Below, in pieces: positions 1 through 9,601 of a DNA stretch of 51,078 nucleotides. Origin of the DNA: SAR324 cluster bacterium REDSEA-S27_B3 (GTDB taxonomy: Bacteria; SAR324; NAC60-12); NCBI GenBank assembly GCA_001627865.1, contig LUQO01000009.1:1-51078 (forward strand), read 5' to 3'. Every line of letters begins with the position of its first letter. Positions within the stretch are counted from its first letter, which is position 1. The notes beneath the pieces were generated by a model. It did not search any database. It saw nothing but the letters and a program-made list of their open reading frames with translations, and was not told the origin of the DNA. The translations under genes were made by a program, and so were the position numbers.

Positions 1-85
1 GGGTAGAATGGTTTGGGACAACAGAAAAATAATCCTGAGGGAGATTATGATTCAAGCAAACATGCATTAGCAACAATACTGTATG

Positions 86-1438
86 CTAAAGCACACCATG
101 TATTGCCACCTCATTGACGATGGTTTTCACCAGGCTAAGATTGGATTCCGCGTTTATGTCTTCAATGTACACATCGCCGGGCCATGATAGATTTGAACGA
201 GGATTTCCTTTGAGGGCCAGAGATTTGGAAACAGTTTTGATGGCCTGTGCGTTCACAGCGGCTTGTTGTTTAAGTTCTTGATTTGCTGCTACATTGTCAG
301 TAATGCTGTTTCGGTCGATGCGTGTTGCTCCTACTCCTAAATAAAGAGGTTTTTCACGAAGAATAGAATGTTCGATGTATATGGGAACCGGGGACTTGTC
401 GGCGTCAAGTTTGATAATGAACTCCGGACAGAGACTCAGTTTGAAATCAATCATGTTATTGGGTTCATTTGCAACTGATTTTTCATCAATCTTATCAGAG
501 ATGATTTTAGATTTTGTTTCCACTTGTCGTTCTCTGGATCTGCGGCGACCATCCCCCCTGCGACGACTGTCCTCTACAGAGGATTTAGAAATCATGTCAC
601 CACGGTAATTTGCAACAAAAATTCGATTCCCCCAGGGAAAATCATTAATCAGTCTTTGCACTGGCCTGGCTGCAATTTTTTTGCAAAGATTTGGACTGAT
701 GAATAAGGGGGATCCGGAAGCATCTGAGAGTTCGAGCCAAATGTTCGGATATCGCTTTATCAGACGCTCACACCAAGGAACAAAAATTTTGTCTGTCAAA
801 TGGTCAAGAAATTCAACTATAAAATTCGGGTCTTGATTCAAGGCTGTGATCAGGTTTTCCTGCCCGAAAATATCTGCAGCAAGACTGTAAGGCGCCGGAA
901 GATGAGCAACTGGTTCCAGCTTGGTCAGTTCTACAAAACAATCCAGCATTGATTCCACGACATGCGGTATTTCTTTTTCAAAATCAATGGATTCCAGTTC
1001 ATACCAATTATTCCGGTCAATCAGTGGTAATCCTGGATCAGCACCTGGTGCATGCTGTTCTGGATACATTGTAAACTGTCCTAAAGCTTCTGCACCAAAA
1101 GCATAGACCGGCCATCCTAAAGTAAGCTTGCGGATTCCTAACAAACGCTGAGTCATTAAAGTCGTACGCACATATCGCTGTGGGTCGCCTTTATAGAACT
1201 CACTGGAATTCAGGCCGTAAAGATGATTCAAAATCGTCAGCGTCATTAAATGCAATGAGGTTGTCACACAAACTGAATCAGCAGGTGCCGGTTCTCGAAA
1301 AACGAAGTCAAACTGTCCTTCGATTACAGTATCAAACAGATCTCGCAGTTTTTTTTTGGCATCGTTGTCTCCGGCCTGCCAATTAGCAAGTAAATTGCAG
1401 CCTTCTGCAAATTTATGATCGTAAGTCAGTGTACTCAT
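86..1438 (-). CDS. URO-D (uroporphyrinogen decarboxylase)-fold family protein
   Basis: 450 aa from an ATG. The middle of the protein (FVPWCERLIKRYPNI, then LELSDASGSPLFISP and the following KRxAARPVQRL-like helix) resembles the URO-D superfamily, which includes uroporphyrinogen decarboxylase and corrinoid/CoM methyltransferases. The end carries a GVGATRIDRNSIT segment followed by a short C-terminal helix. A charged, Arg-rich linker at about residues 285-310 (SRRRGDGRRRSRERQ) interrupts the fold and is not typical. Where methyltransferase members have a metal-binding His-x-Cys-Gly, this protein has ANYRGD, so a classical zinc/corrinoid site is doubtful. It lies 18 bp behind the GDPD gene, or 26 bp if the GDPD shares its first stop context, so the two are probably co-transcribed. 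It is unlikely to be the haem enzyme HemE. The substrate is unknown. Confidence 0.6.
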   Translation of the reverse strand: MSTLTYDHKFAEGCNLLANWQAGDNDAKKKLRDLFDTVIEGQFDFVFREPAPADSVCVTTSLHLMTLTILNHLYGLNSSEFYKGDPQRYVRTTLMTQRLLGIRKLTLGWPVYAFGAEALGQFTMYPEQHAPGADPGLPLIDRNNWYELESIDFEKEIPHVVESMLDCFVELTKLEPVAHLPAPYSLAADIFGQENLITALNQDPNFIVEFLDHLTDKIFVPWCERLIKRYPNIWLELSDASGSPLFISPNLCKKIAARPVQRLINDFPWGNRIFVANYRGDMISKSSVEDSRRRGDGRRRSRERQVETKSKIISDKIDEKSVANEPNNMIDFKLSLCPEFIIKLDADKSPVPIYIEHSILREKPLYLGVGATRIDRNSITDNVAANQELKQQAAVNAQAIKTVSKSLALKGNPRSNLSWPGDVYIEDINAESNLSLVKTIVNEVAIHGVL

Positions 1439-1456
1439 GATGCTTTAGGCAATTAA

Positions 1457-2323
1457 TCACTCCAGATAATGGTTTGTGGAAGTGCAAATTTTCTCGATAA
1501 GTTTCGGATTACCCAGATTGAGCATATCTGCACCTGAATCAATGAGTTTCTTCAGTACACTCAGTTTGGAACCCATGTAAAATGGCATAGAAAGGATGTC
1601 TAATTCTTGACAATGTTCGAGTTCATCATGTGTGAATTTCAAACCGTTGAATTCAATGACTTGAGGACAGTGTCTTTCGATAGCATCTTTCAAAGTCGGA
1701 AAATCATAACGGCGTGCCATCAACCGGACATCCTTGTTGAGTAAGCGCAATAGATCCATCACCCTTATATCTTCACACCAGAAAAAACAGTCTCCAAGCA
1801 TATCAAATCTTTGGACTAGCTCGAGCAGGATTTCAGGTTCTGCTTCTTTGATTTCGATGTAGACCTCTAAGTATCCTTTCACATGAGCCAAAACATCTTC
1901 CAATCGGGGAACTGGTTCTCCAGCAAAAAATGGATCAAACCAACTGCCGGCATCTAGTTTACAGACATCAGCATAATTCATTTTTTTGATCGCACCTCTC
2001 CCATTTGTAGTACGATTGGCCAAACTGTCATGCAAGACAACAGGAACACCATCTTTGGTTTGTCGGACATCGATTTCAACAATGTTGAAACCCAGACCTA
2101 TGGCTAGATCAATAGCAGATAGAGTATTTTCTGGTGCAAATGTTTTAGCACCACGATGACAAACAATTTTTGGGTGTGGATGTTCTGAGTTAGAGAAAGT
2201 TTCTAACAATTCCGGCTGATTACTACAAATACCCAAAACCGGAAGTTGAAGAACATCTTCAAGTATTTCCTTACGTTTTTCAATCAACAGCACTTTTTCT
2301 GGTCCTAATGTTTCCAATTCCAT
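1457..2323 (-). CDS. glycerophosphodiester phosphodiesterase family protein
   Basis: 288 aa from the ATG at 2323; a TTG at 2341 would add six residues. The GDPD TIM-barrel signatures are clear: CHRGAKTFAPENT (His-Arg and Glu-Asn-Thr), EIDVRQTKDGVPVVLHD (metal-binding Glu-x-Asp and catalytic His-Asp), and a later YIEIKE strand. Family members hydrolyse glycerophosphodiesters to sn-glycerol-3-phosphate plus an alcohol. There is no signal peptide, so a cytoplasmic enzyme is expected. About 55 residues precede the barrel, longer than in compact bacterial GDPDs, and have no recognisable domain. It is the upstream gene of a two-gene set with the URO-D-fold protein. Specificity cannot be read from the sequence. 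Confidence 0.85.
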   Translation of the reverse strand: MELETLGPEKVLLIEKRKEILEDVLQLPVLGICSNQPELLETFSNSEHPHPKIVCHRGAKTFAPENTLSAIDLAIGLGFNIVEIDVRQTKDGVPVVLHDSLANRTTNGRGAIKKMNYADVCKLDAGSWFDPFFAGEPVPRLEDVLAHVKGYLEVYIEIKEAEPEILLELVQRFDMLGDCFFWCEDIRVMDLLRLLNKDVRLMARRYDFPTLKDAIERHCPQVIEFNGLKFTHDELEHCQELDILSMPFYMGSKLSVLKKLIDSGADMLNLGNPKLIEKICTSTNHYLE

Positions 2324-2859
2324 TCTTTGGTCATATTTCAATATTCAAATTTGATCCTTTTCTTTGTCATTCAATTTCAATTCCATTTCGAGTCCTTCTA
2401 CCTAACAGGTCACATTCTGCTAAGCGATTTCGTAAACACATTAAGGAAATACTACGACTAAGTCTTGTCCAGCTACGTAATCTACAACTAGACCGGAGCA
2501 GATAACCAAAATAATGATGTTTTAACCTAAATTGAGAGAGATTGTATGTTCATTGAAAACTGTGTATTCACTAGGAATCACAGTTCCTCCTTAAATTGAG
2601 AAGCTCAAGAAGGGGATAGTGAAATATGGTGTGAATATCGTGACTGAAGTGGACCCCAAGTCAAGGACAGTTTTTCTTATGAATTAAGGTGTACTATAGT
2701 TTGTTTTTTATTGTATTATTCATGCTGCCTTCCTACAAAAGTTCTTGATGAAAGGGAAGGGAGCCAATACTCAATCACATTACCTTCGTTGAAAAAATTG
2801 ACCAACTCTGTTTCTTTATTTGAACTAAGACAGGCAGTCGAAAAATCCAAAGATGAATG
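2324..2859. other. intergenic region without a convincing gene
   Basis: About 535 bp between two minus-strand genes. It is AT-rich and holds no open frame with recognisable protein features. The one structured piece is a string at 2645-2670 resembling an IS3-family terminus, listed separately. The promoter of the GDPD/URO-D pair should lie at its left end, but I cannot assign -35 and -10 boxes with confidence. Confidence 0.5.
2645..2670. mobile_element. possible decayed IS3-family terminus
   Basis: The sequence begins TGAAGTGGACCCCAAG and ends with GGACAG. This looks like the terminal inverted repeats of IS3/IS150-type elements (TGAACTGxxCCCC...GACA pattern, from memory). No matching opposite end, target duplication or transposase frame is visible nearby. 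If real, only a scar remains. Confidence 0.25.
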
Positions 2860-4047
2860 TTAGATCCACTGCTTCACATCCATAGATAAGAATTTTTCAA
2901 CGTCCATCCCACCGCTACCGACAAGCAGTACTTTTTCAGGTTTGAATGCCTTCACAAATGCATCCATGCCGGGCAGCGCTGTCTTATGCTTTTGACTTTT
3001 TACTTCAATAGCCTGTAAACGTCCACGATTACGGACAACAAAATCGACTTCTCTTCCTCGATCACGCCAATAAAACAACTCAAAACCATGCTCAATCGAA
3101 TTATTGATCAGGTGCACACCAACAGCAGATTCAACCCAGTGTCCCCACAGTTCAGGGTTTGCTCTAACCTGTTCAAAGTTTTGGTTTACCACCGTTGACA
3201 TTAGAGCCATGTTCATCACCTGAAACTTTGGACTTGAGCTTCGTCGGCGAACTTCCTGTCCGGCATATTTGTAAATGCCGCACAACATACCACCGCCTGC
3301 AAGCAGTTCCAGATAATGCGCCAAGGTTGTTGTATTACCTGCATCCTGCATCTGGCCAAGAATCTTTTGAAAGGAGAGAATTTGCCCTGAGTAATTACAG
3401 CCAAGATAAAACAGCTGCCGCAGCAGTGCGGGTTTATTCACTTGTGTCATCAGCAAAATATCCCGCGAGATGGTTGTCTCTATGAATGATTCCTGAAGAT
3501 AACTCTGCCATCTATCTTCGTCACCAAATAACTCAGCTGCACCGGGGTAACCTCCAAAATAGATATACTCGTCCAATGAAATATTAAAGGCCTCCCTCAT
3601 TTCACTTAATGACCAGTGTCTGATGTGGGTAACTTCAAAACGTCCGGCCAGGCTTTCATTAAGACCACGTTGAACCAGCAAGGGAGATGATCCCAGAATA
3701 ATTACCTTGAGCGAGAGATTATTGAACGTATCCTCATCCCACAATGATTTCACAACTTCTGACCAACCGGGGACTTTCTGCACTTCATCCAGGAAAAGAA
3801 CACAGGTATCAGATTTTCCGGCGGACAGTTTAAGTCGACTAATTTCCCATTGCTGTGCAATCCATTGCCGGTCTCCCGCTCCCATGGCATCAGCTGAGGC
3901 ATAATGACATTCAAACGGCAATGAATTCATCAGTTGCCGGGCAAGTGTTGTCTTGCCTACTTGACGCGGTCCGGCCAATACTTGAATGAATCTGCGTGGT
4001 TCATTCATTCTTTTTTCAAGTTTTTTATAAACGGGACGATAAAACAT
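2860..4047 (-). CDS. AAA-family ATPase with C-terminal DUF4143
   Basis: 395 aa from the ATG at 4047; a TTG at 4053 would add two residues. The N-terminal ATPase has Walker A (AGPRQVGKTT, about residues 27-36), Walker B (CVLFLDEVQ, about residues 83-91) and a sensor-like ILGSSPLL. The C-terminal half has the DUF4143 pattern: a small all-alpha region followed by a nuclease-like fold segment with YWRDRGREVDFVVRNRGRLQAIEVKS, where the D...E-x-K residues resemble a PD-(D/E)xK core. Proteins of this architecture are common in bacteria and archaea as single mobile genes of unknown role. It stands alone here and is preceded within 20 bp by two copies of a palindrome that look like an operator, so autoregulation is likely. 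Confidence 0.85.
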   Translation of the reverse strand: MFYRPVYKKLEKRMNEPRRFIQVLAGPRQVGKTTLARQLMNSLPFECHYASADAMGAGDRQWIAQQWEISRLKLSAGKSDTCVLFLDEVQKVPGWSEVVKSLWDEDTFNNLSLKVIILGSSPLLVQRGLNESLAGRFEVTHIRHWSLSEMREAFNISLDEYIYFGGYPGAAELFGDEDRWQSYLQESFIETTISRDILLMTQVNKPALLRQLFYLGCNYSGQILSFQKILGQMQDAGNTTTLAHYLELLAGGGMLCGIYKYAGQEVRRRSSSPKFQVMNMALMSTVVNQNFEQVRANPELWGHWVESAVGVHLINNSIEHGFELFYWRDRGREVDFVVRNRGRLQAIEVKSQKHKTALPGMDAFVKAFKPEKVLLVGSGGMDVEKFLSMDVKQWI

Positions 4048-4065
4048 ATTCAATTCATTTTAACG

Positions 4066-4110
4066 AATTACTCAATACACTGAGTAATTTTACTCAATAC
4101 ACTGAGTAAA
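4066..4110. promoter_or_regulatory. tandem palindromic operator upstream of the AAA/DUF4143 gene
   Basis: TTACTCA-ATACAC-TGAGTAA occurs twice, at 4068-4087 and 4090-4109. Start-to-start distance is 22 bp, about two helical turns, so bound dimers would sit on the same face. Both the 7-bp arms and the 6-bp spacer are identical in the two copies, and the arms extend by one or two A/T pairs. The block starts 20 bp upstream of the ATG at 4047, where a promoter or RBS should be. The cognate regulator is unknown. Confidence 0.7.
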
Positions 4111-4333
4111 TTGCAATAGGTTATTTAGTTATGAATTAATGATTGCTGTAATATGCTGATATTATTAATTAAGAGGTGTGATTTTAAACTTAGGGGAGAG
4201 ATATGACCGAGAGCTGATATTGGCAGGATCCCTCACTTACGTTCGGGATGAAAGTACAATTGATACGATCGGGATGATGATATTAATAATGTGAATTAAC
4301 TGGGAAAAATTCAAAGGAAGGCCGAAAGTGAAT

Positions 4334-4410
4334 TGGTCGAGGTGAGAGGATTTGAACCTCCGGCCTCTTCGTCCCGAACGAAGCGCGCTACCAGACTGCG
4401 CCACACCTCG
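4334..4410 (-). tRNA. tRNA-Pro(CGG)
   Basis: On the minus strand a 77-nt cloverleaf can be drawn. It has a 7-bp acceptor stem (CGAGGTG/CACCTCG), D arm GCGC-AGTCTGGTA-GCGC, anticodon stem CTTCG/CGAAG with loop TTCGGGA, variable loop AGGCC, T stem GGAGG/CCTCT with loop TTCAAAT, discriminator A and an encoded CCA at 4334-4336. The anticodon is CGG (proline). It lies about 60 bp downstream of the unknown secreted protein gene in the same orientation. Confidence 0.97.
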
Positions 4411-4471
4411 ATTGTGTGGGGCATTTTAACACTTTATGGGGGAAATGGCAACGGAGGATTTAGCGTGTCAC

Positions 4472-5973
4472 CTAACGCAGGATGCTTTGCAGAGAGGCAA
4501 TTTTCTGCTGCTGATCCTGGGTAGAAGCATAACGTTCGGCGTGTACCAGCTGCGCCAGTAATTCCTTATTCATCTCCGGATCAGCTTTTGTTCCTTCCTG
4601 ATCAAGCTTCTTGGCCAGAATTGTCATCTGCACATTTCTGATAATCAGCTTGGGCATGGCGCGCAGCAGGATGTCACGCTGCTTCAAAGCCTGGGCGATC
4701 TGGATATCACGCTCTGCTGACAAGGCAGCATTTTTGAGGGCATCCAGTGCTTTGAAATAAGCTTTGATCCTGAGGTGTGTGTTCATCTGCTCCTGTGCCG
4801 CCCGTATCATGCTGACTGCTTCAAGGTATTTAGTTTCAAATTCTGTCTCAAGCTGATCCGGCGTGAAAACCGAGCGCGGCAATTCTCCCGCGGAGCGCAT
4901 CACAGGCAAGTCCGGAGGCTGTGTCAGGCTCTGGTCTGTGGAACTGAAAAAATTGACTACAACAGAATTGCGGTCTGTGACCTCAACAAAAGGCGGCAGG
5001 TCCAGAGCGTCCGGATTTACCATGGCCCGCAGAATTACTCGTTTCTGATGCTCCACATCTGTGTTGATCTCAACATGACGCAGATATTCATGATTCTTAA
5101 AACCTTTTACATCACTTATTTTTTCCGCGTTTGGAAAAACTATTTGCAGGAAAAACTGGGCCCTGTACTGTCCTGTTTCCGGATCTCTCATTTTTAATTC
5201 AACCACCTGATACGGGAAGCGGTCAGGGCTTGTCATAACAGATCCGTCAAAAACAACTTCAATTCCGAAACGCCAGATATCACGCAGCTCGTCTTCCAGC
5301 TGAAGCGGGATTTTTTTCATTTCACGTACTTTATAAGACCTCCGTAAAACATTGACGTTTTCCGGAACTTCCTCCAGAAAGGCTGATCTCTGCATAAGCA
5401 CAAAAGCATCAGTGTAAGTCAAATACTCGCGGGAGCCGTTTTCCAGTTCCAGCACATAACGATAGCGGTCGCCGTATTTATTTGTTTTTAAATATTTGCT
5501 GTCCTCTTCCTGCAGTATTCGAAAGCGCAGGATTCCCAGCACAAGGCTCTTTCCTTCAAGGATGTCATGTTTACCGAAAGTTTTGACAAACGCGGTGGCA
5601 TTCAAAACGGTGCGGTAAAAGTCATTTTTTTCCAGCACGCCGAAATCAGTACTTTCAGGTGACGGAAAAACAAGCGCCCGATTATTGCTGAGGATCAGTT
5701 CATCTGTCTGGGTCCACTGGCGGATACGGTCAATCAGCCACTTGCGGCTGGAGCCGTCATCAAGTATGGCCTGCAGGTAATAGTCGTCTTCCCCTTTGTT
5801 TTTGACAAAAACTGAAGAAATCTTTATGGATTTTAAATATCCCTTATCCAGCACCCCTGCCAGTTTGAGCGCTTTCTGTCTCGAAGTATATTCCGGAAAA
5901 GCAAAGGCCGGCGTGCTGACGCCCGCAAGCAGGAACACAGTCGAAAGTGTTAAAATGAGAACTGTTTTATTCA
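4472..5973 (-). CDS. uncharacterised secreted protein, gyrA-lytR_C neighbourhood
   Basis: About 500 aa. The longest frame opens at 6043 and contains an ATG at 6001, but I prefer the TTG at 5973. It gives a textbook signal peptide (NKTVLILTLSTVFLLAG then STPAFA) and is preceded by GGGGA with a 6-bp gap. It also overlaps the upstream stop by only a few bases. The mature protein is rich in beta-strand-like stretches and ends in an alpha-helical region (about the last 130 residues, rich in Ala, Gln, Lys and Glu) that may be helical-repeat or coiled-coil. There are no cysteines in the mature part that I can see and no catalytic motif I recognise. A periplasmic or outer-membrane-associated location is inferred. 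Its partner is probably the LytR_C-domain protein encoded just upstream. Confidence 0.7.
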
Positions 5974-6731
5974 AAATTCTTCCCCACAAAAATTTCCACA
6001 TCAGTTGCCAGTTTTGCTGCTCTTGCGGCAGGAACAGGTTCAAGCACCTGTTCTCCCGGCAAAACCTGGGCCAGTTTCAGGGCTTCCTTCAGTAAATTGG
6101 CATGAAAGTAAATTTTGGTTTTGGGCAGGATTTCCTGCTCACGTACCGAAGAAATATTGACGATTTTCAACTTCATGCCCATCCGTTTTTCGATGTCACG
6201 TTTATGCCGCTTGCTCAGCATCGCGGCCATGCGCTGCGCGCCATTGCGTTTTGGCGAGGCGTTAAGGATGGCAACATTCAGTTGATCAAATTGACGGTAT
6301 GACATCAGAGCCGTTACAGGATGCAGGAGCATTTCTTCACGCGGACTGACCACACGTGGGCTCAACGCATCAGTTTTAACTTCTTTGACAGTGTGATCTT
6401 CCTCATCCTCTTCCTCAACAATTGTGGTCACAACCTTTTTCTTTGGTTTACGCAGGGCAAAGGTCAAACGTCGCGAGTCTGATTTTTCAGAATCAATGAA
6501 TGTGTTGGGAAGTATGACCGAGGTTTCAGATTTTTTATTTCCTGGAATGATCTGGATATTAGGAAATTGTCCCGGATCGAAATAGCCCTCAAAGGATAAA
6601 AAAGGAGTCCGCTTGTCCGGAATCAATTTGAAACGGTCAAGCATGTGTCCGGATTTAACGGAAAGCGTCGATGCTGCTGTAAAAAAAATAAGCAGCAGAC
6701 TGAGAATAATAAATTGGAAAAACTGCTTCAT
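5967..6731 (-). CDS. membrane-anchored or exported LytR_C-domain protein
   Basis: 254 aa from the ATG at 6731. The open frame continues to 6791, but the 6731 start begins directly with a hydrophobic segment (KQFFQFIILSLLLIFFTAAS) serving as signal anchor or signal peptide. A low-complexity acidic linker (VEEEDEEDHTVKEVKT) follows. The last 100 residues match the LytR C-terminal domain pattern: LNVAILNASPKRNGAQRMAAML, then KLKIVNISS, TKIYF and a final VEIFVGKNF. That domain is found alone or attached to LCP cell-wall transferases and in envelope proteins of Gram-negatives. There is no LCP catalytic domain, so it is more likely a binding module. It is encoded between gyrA and the unknown secreted protein, with a short overlap of the latter. 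Confidence 0.7.
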   Translation of the reverse strand: MKQFFQFIILSLLLIFFTAASTLSVKSGHMLDRFKLIPDKRTPFLSFEGYFDPGQFPNIQIIPGNKKSETSVILPNTFIDSEKSDSRRLTFALRKPKKKVVTTIVEEEDEEDHTVKEVKTDALSPRVVSPREEMLLHPVTALMSYRQFDQLNVAILNASPKRNGAQRMAAMLSKRHKRDIEKRMGMKLKIVNISSVREQEILPKTKIYFHANLLKEALKLAQVLPGEQVLEPVPAARAAKLATDVEIFVGKNFE

Positions 6732-6832
6732 GACGCGAAGATTAATCTGCAAAATGTGGGTCTGCCGCAAGTTCAGCAGCGGCAGAGACACCGACTTATA
6801 AATGCAGAAAATGAGCCACTAAAGCAAAGCGC

Positions 6833-9409
6833 TCATGATTCGGTGGAATCATCTTCGGCAGGCTGGACTTGCGGTTCTTCAGGGTTCTTTTCCCCCACAG
6901 AGTTTTCAGGCGCGGCTGCTGTTACAGAATCCGCGGAATTGTCCGGAACATCAGAATTCTGCTGTTCAGCTTCAATCTCTTCATCTTCTTCGTCTTCAAT
7001 CACCGGGGCAATTCCGATCACCTGTTCATCCTGTTCAAGATGAATCAGCCGATTTCCCTGCGTGACACGGCCGATTGTACGGATATTTTCCACAGGAATC
7101 CGGATCAGTTTACCCAGCTGTGTGATCAGGAAAAGCTGGAAATGCTCCTCAACTTCCAGCACATTTACAACCGGACCATTTGTGTCAGTAATCCGGATTG
7201 TACGCATTCCGTAGTTGCCCCTGTTTTTTGCGAGTGTGTAATCTTCGATCGGAGTCTTTTTGCCGTAACCGCCTTCCGTAACAGTGAGCAGTTCTCCGGA
7301 ACCTGAAAGCGCCAGCGCGGAAACAACCCTGTCGCCTTTACGCAGCCTGACTCCACGCACACCGCGGGCCTGACGTCCCATCGGGCGCAGTGTTGTTTCG
7401 TTAACACGCAATCCCATGCCGTCACGGGTGGCAAAAAACAGCTCCTGTTCTCCGTCTGTAAGCTGGACAGAAATCACAGAGTCACCCTCATCAAGTGTGA
7501 TTACACGCAGGCCGCTGACACGGATTTTGGCGCAGTCCAGCATCGGCGTCTTTTTGGCAACACCGCCCTCGGTGCAGAGGAAGATATATTTGTTTTCAGC
7601 TTCTTTGGGTACATTCAGACAGGCGCAGATACTTTCGCCTTCACGCAAGGGCAGCAGATTGATTACCGCTTTTCCTTTTCCGGTTGGTCCGGCCTGAGGA
7701 AGCTCAAACACTATTTTGCGGAAAACCTGTCCCTTGTTGGTGAAAAAGAGCAGATAATCATGTGTGTTTGCCACAAACAGCTGTTCAACAAAATCTTCAT
7801 CTTTGGTGCCCATCCCGAGGCGTCCCTTGCCGCCGCGACGCTGAAGCCTGTATTCACTGACGGAACTGCGCTTGATGTAACACTCACGTGAGATGGTAAC
7901 CACCATATCCTCTTCATTGATCAGTTCCTCAATCATGATGGAACTGTCACCTTCAATTATTTCTGTGCGGCGTTCGTCTCCATATTTGTCACGAATTTCG
8001 ATGCTCTCATCACGGATGATCTTAATCACGCGCTCATCTTTTGCCAGGATGTCCTTGTAGTCAGCAATGGCTTTACCGACTTCCTCGTGGTCAGAACGGA
8101 TTTTATCCTGTTCCATTCCAGTCAGACGCTGCAGTTTCATCTCCAGAATTCCATGCGCCTGACGCTTGGAAAGACCATATCGGTCAACCAGAGCTTCTTC
8201 AGCAGTCGCTCCGCTTTGCGCTTTGCGAATAATTTCCAGCACATCATCCAGGTTCTGGAGGGCGATCATCAGGCCTTCCAGCAGGTGCATCTTGTTTTCT
8301 GCTTGTCGCAGTTCGTATTGTGTCCGGCGGGTTACAACTTCAATACGGTGCTGCAGAAAGCACTCCAGCATTTGCGGCAAAGTCAGCACCTTGGGCTGCT
8401 TTTCCACAATGGCCAGCATGATGATGCCGAAACTTGACTGCATTGAGGTGTGCTTGTAAAGATTGCTCAAAACAACATCCGGATTTTCTCCGCGCTTGAG
8501 CTGGATGTAAACACGCATGCCCTTGCGGTCTGATTCATCGCGTAAATCCGCAATTCCTTCCAGCTTTTTCTGACGTACCAGGTCAGCTATTTTTTCCAGC
8601 AGAGTTGCCTTATTTACCATGAAGGGGAGTTCGGTAACAATGATCAGGTCACGTCCGTCTTTAGTCTGTTCAAAATGAGTTTTGGCACGGATGCGTACAA
8701 TTCCGCGTCCATTGCTGTAAGCCTCATAAATTCCGCTTTTGCCGATGATTGTTCCTCCGGTGGGAAAGTCAGGTCCAGGAACAAACTGCATCAGTTCCTG
8801 CACAGTGGCAGTGTAGCGATGATCTATGTAGTACAGCAGTGCGTCCATCACCTCCTTGAGATTATGCGGAGGAATGTTGCTGGCCATGCCTACAGCAATT
8901 CCAGTGGAACCGTTGGTCAGCAGATTCGGAATCCGTGAAGGTAGAACGGAGGGTTCCTTGAGCGAATCATCGTAGTTTGGCGTAAAATCAACGGTGTCCT
9001 TGTCCAGGTCGGCCAGCAGTTCATGCGCGATCCTCCGCATTCGTACTTCTGTGTAGCGCATTGCCGCGGGTGAATCGCCATCCACTGAGCCGAAATTACC
9101 CTGTCCGTCAATCAGCTGATATCGCATTGAAAAATTTTGAGAGAGACGCACCACTGTGTCGTAAATCGCGGCATCGCCATGAGGATGATATTTACCCATT
9201 ACATCACCGACCACATTGGCTGATTTGCGATAGGGTTTGTTGAAATCATTACCCTGCTCGTTCATGGAGAAAAGCACACGCCTGTGCACCGGTTTCAAAC
9301 CGTCCCTCACATCCGGAAGCGCACGTCCTACAATTACGCTCATGGCGTATTCCATGTAGGAATCCCGCATTTCGTGGACTATGTCTGCCTCAAATATTGA
9401 TTCGCTCAT
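6833..9409 (-). CDS. gyrA: DNA gyrase subunit A
   Basis: 858 aa, close to the usual length for GyrA. The N-terminal breakage-reunion domain has the catalytic tyrosine in [10 protein letters not shown] (Tyr119). The quinolone-resistance region reads [15 protein letters not shown] at residues 75-89. The GyrA box QRRGGKG lies at residues 523-529 at the start of the beta-pinwheel C-terminal domain. This marks it as gyrase rather than topoisomerase IV ParC. The protein ends in an acidic low-complexity tail from about residue 805 ([11 protein letters not shown] and onwards). The residue equivalent to E. coli Ser83 is alanine (Ala80), while Asp87 is kept (Asp84). gyrB is not in the window. Confidence 0.98.
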   Translation of the reverse strand: MSESIFEADIVHEMRDSYMEYAMSVIVGRALPDVRDGLKPVHRRVLFSMNEQGNDFNKPYRKSANVVGDVMGKYHPHGDAAIYDTVVRLSQNFSMRYQLIDGQGNFGSVDGDSPAAMRYTEVRMRRIAHELLADLDKDTVDFTPNYDDSLKEPSVLPSRIPNLLTNGSTGIAVGMASNIPPHNLKEVMDALLYYIDHRYTATVQELMQFVPGPDFPTGGTIIGKSGIYEAYSNGRGIVRIRAKTHFEQTKDGRDLIIVTELPFMVNKATLLEKIADLVRQKKLEGIADLRDESDRKGMRVYIQLKRGENPDVVLSNLYKHTSMQSSFGIIMLAIVEKQPKVLTLPQMLECFLQHRIEVVTRRTQYELRQAENKMHLLEGLMIALQNLDDVLEIIRKAQSGATAEEALVDRYGLSKRQAHGILEMKLQRLTGMEQDKIRSDHEEVGKAIADYKDILAKDERVIKIIRDESIEIRDKYGDERRTEIIEGDSSIMIEELINEEDMVVTISRECYIKRSSVSEYRLQRRGGKGRLGMGTKDEDFVEQLFVANTHDYLLFFTNKGQVFRKIVFELPQAGPTGKGKAVINLLPLREGESICACLNVPKEAENKYIFLCTEGGVAKKTPMLDCAKIRVSGLRVITLDEGDSVISVQLTDGEQELFFATRDGMGLRVNETTLRPMGRQARGVRGVRLRKGDRVVSALALSGSGELLTVTEGGYGKKTPIEDYTLAKNRGNYGMRTIRITDTNGPVVNVLEVEEHFQLFLITQLGKLIRIPVENIRTIGRVTQGNRLIHLEQDEQVIGIAPVIEDEEDEEIEAEQQNSDVPDNSADSVTAAAPENSVGEKNPEEPQVQPAEDDSTES

Positions 9410-9454
9410 GATTTAATTTGCTGCTGTTTCTTTTTGATGGTTTCGTAAAATAAT

Positions 9455-9515
9455 TGTCATTCTCGCGCACGCGGGAATCCAGAAACTTGTAAGTATCTGC
9501 AATAATAGAACCTGG
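9455..9515. repeat. intergenic inverted-repeat element, partial copy
   Basis: The copy starts GTCATTCTCGCGCACGCGGG and continues with AATCCAGAAACTTGTAAGT. It shares this layout with copies at 10114, 14979 and, in part, 17946. CCCGCG/CGCGGG-type arms form a small hairpin. It sits in the gap between gyrA and the cyclophilin gene. Confidence 0.7.
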
Positions 9516-9601
9516 TATTCGCCGGAAGGACAAACGAAGTAATTAGTAAAACTTTTTAAGCATGCATCATGGTTAATATCTCTTTTTTTTTAATCTTTTT
9601 T

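Noticed and set aside
4333..4524. Plus-strand frame of 63 aa beginning VEVRGFEPPASSSRTKRATRLRHT
   Set aside because: It is the reading of the antisense strand of tRNA-Pro, a well-known false gene type.
6762..6785. Perfect 7-bp hairpin CTGCCGC/GCGGCAG after gyrA
   Set aside because: No run of T's follows on either strand, so it is not a rho-independent terminator; it may only be a stable RNA stem before the LytR_C-domain gene.
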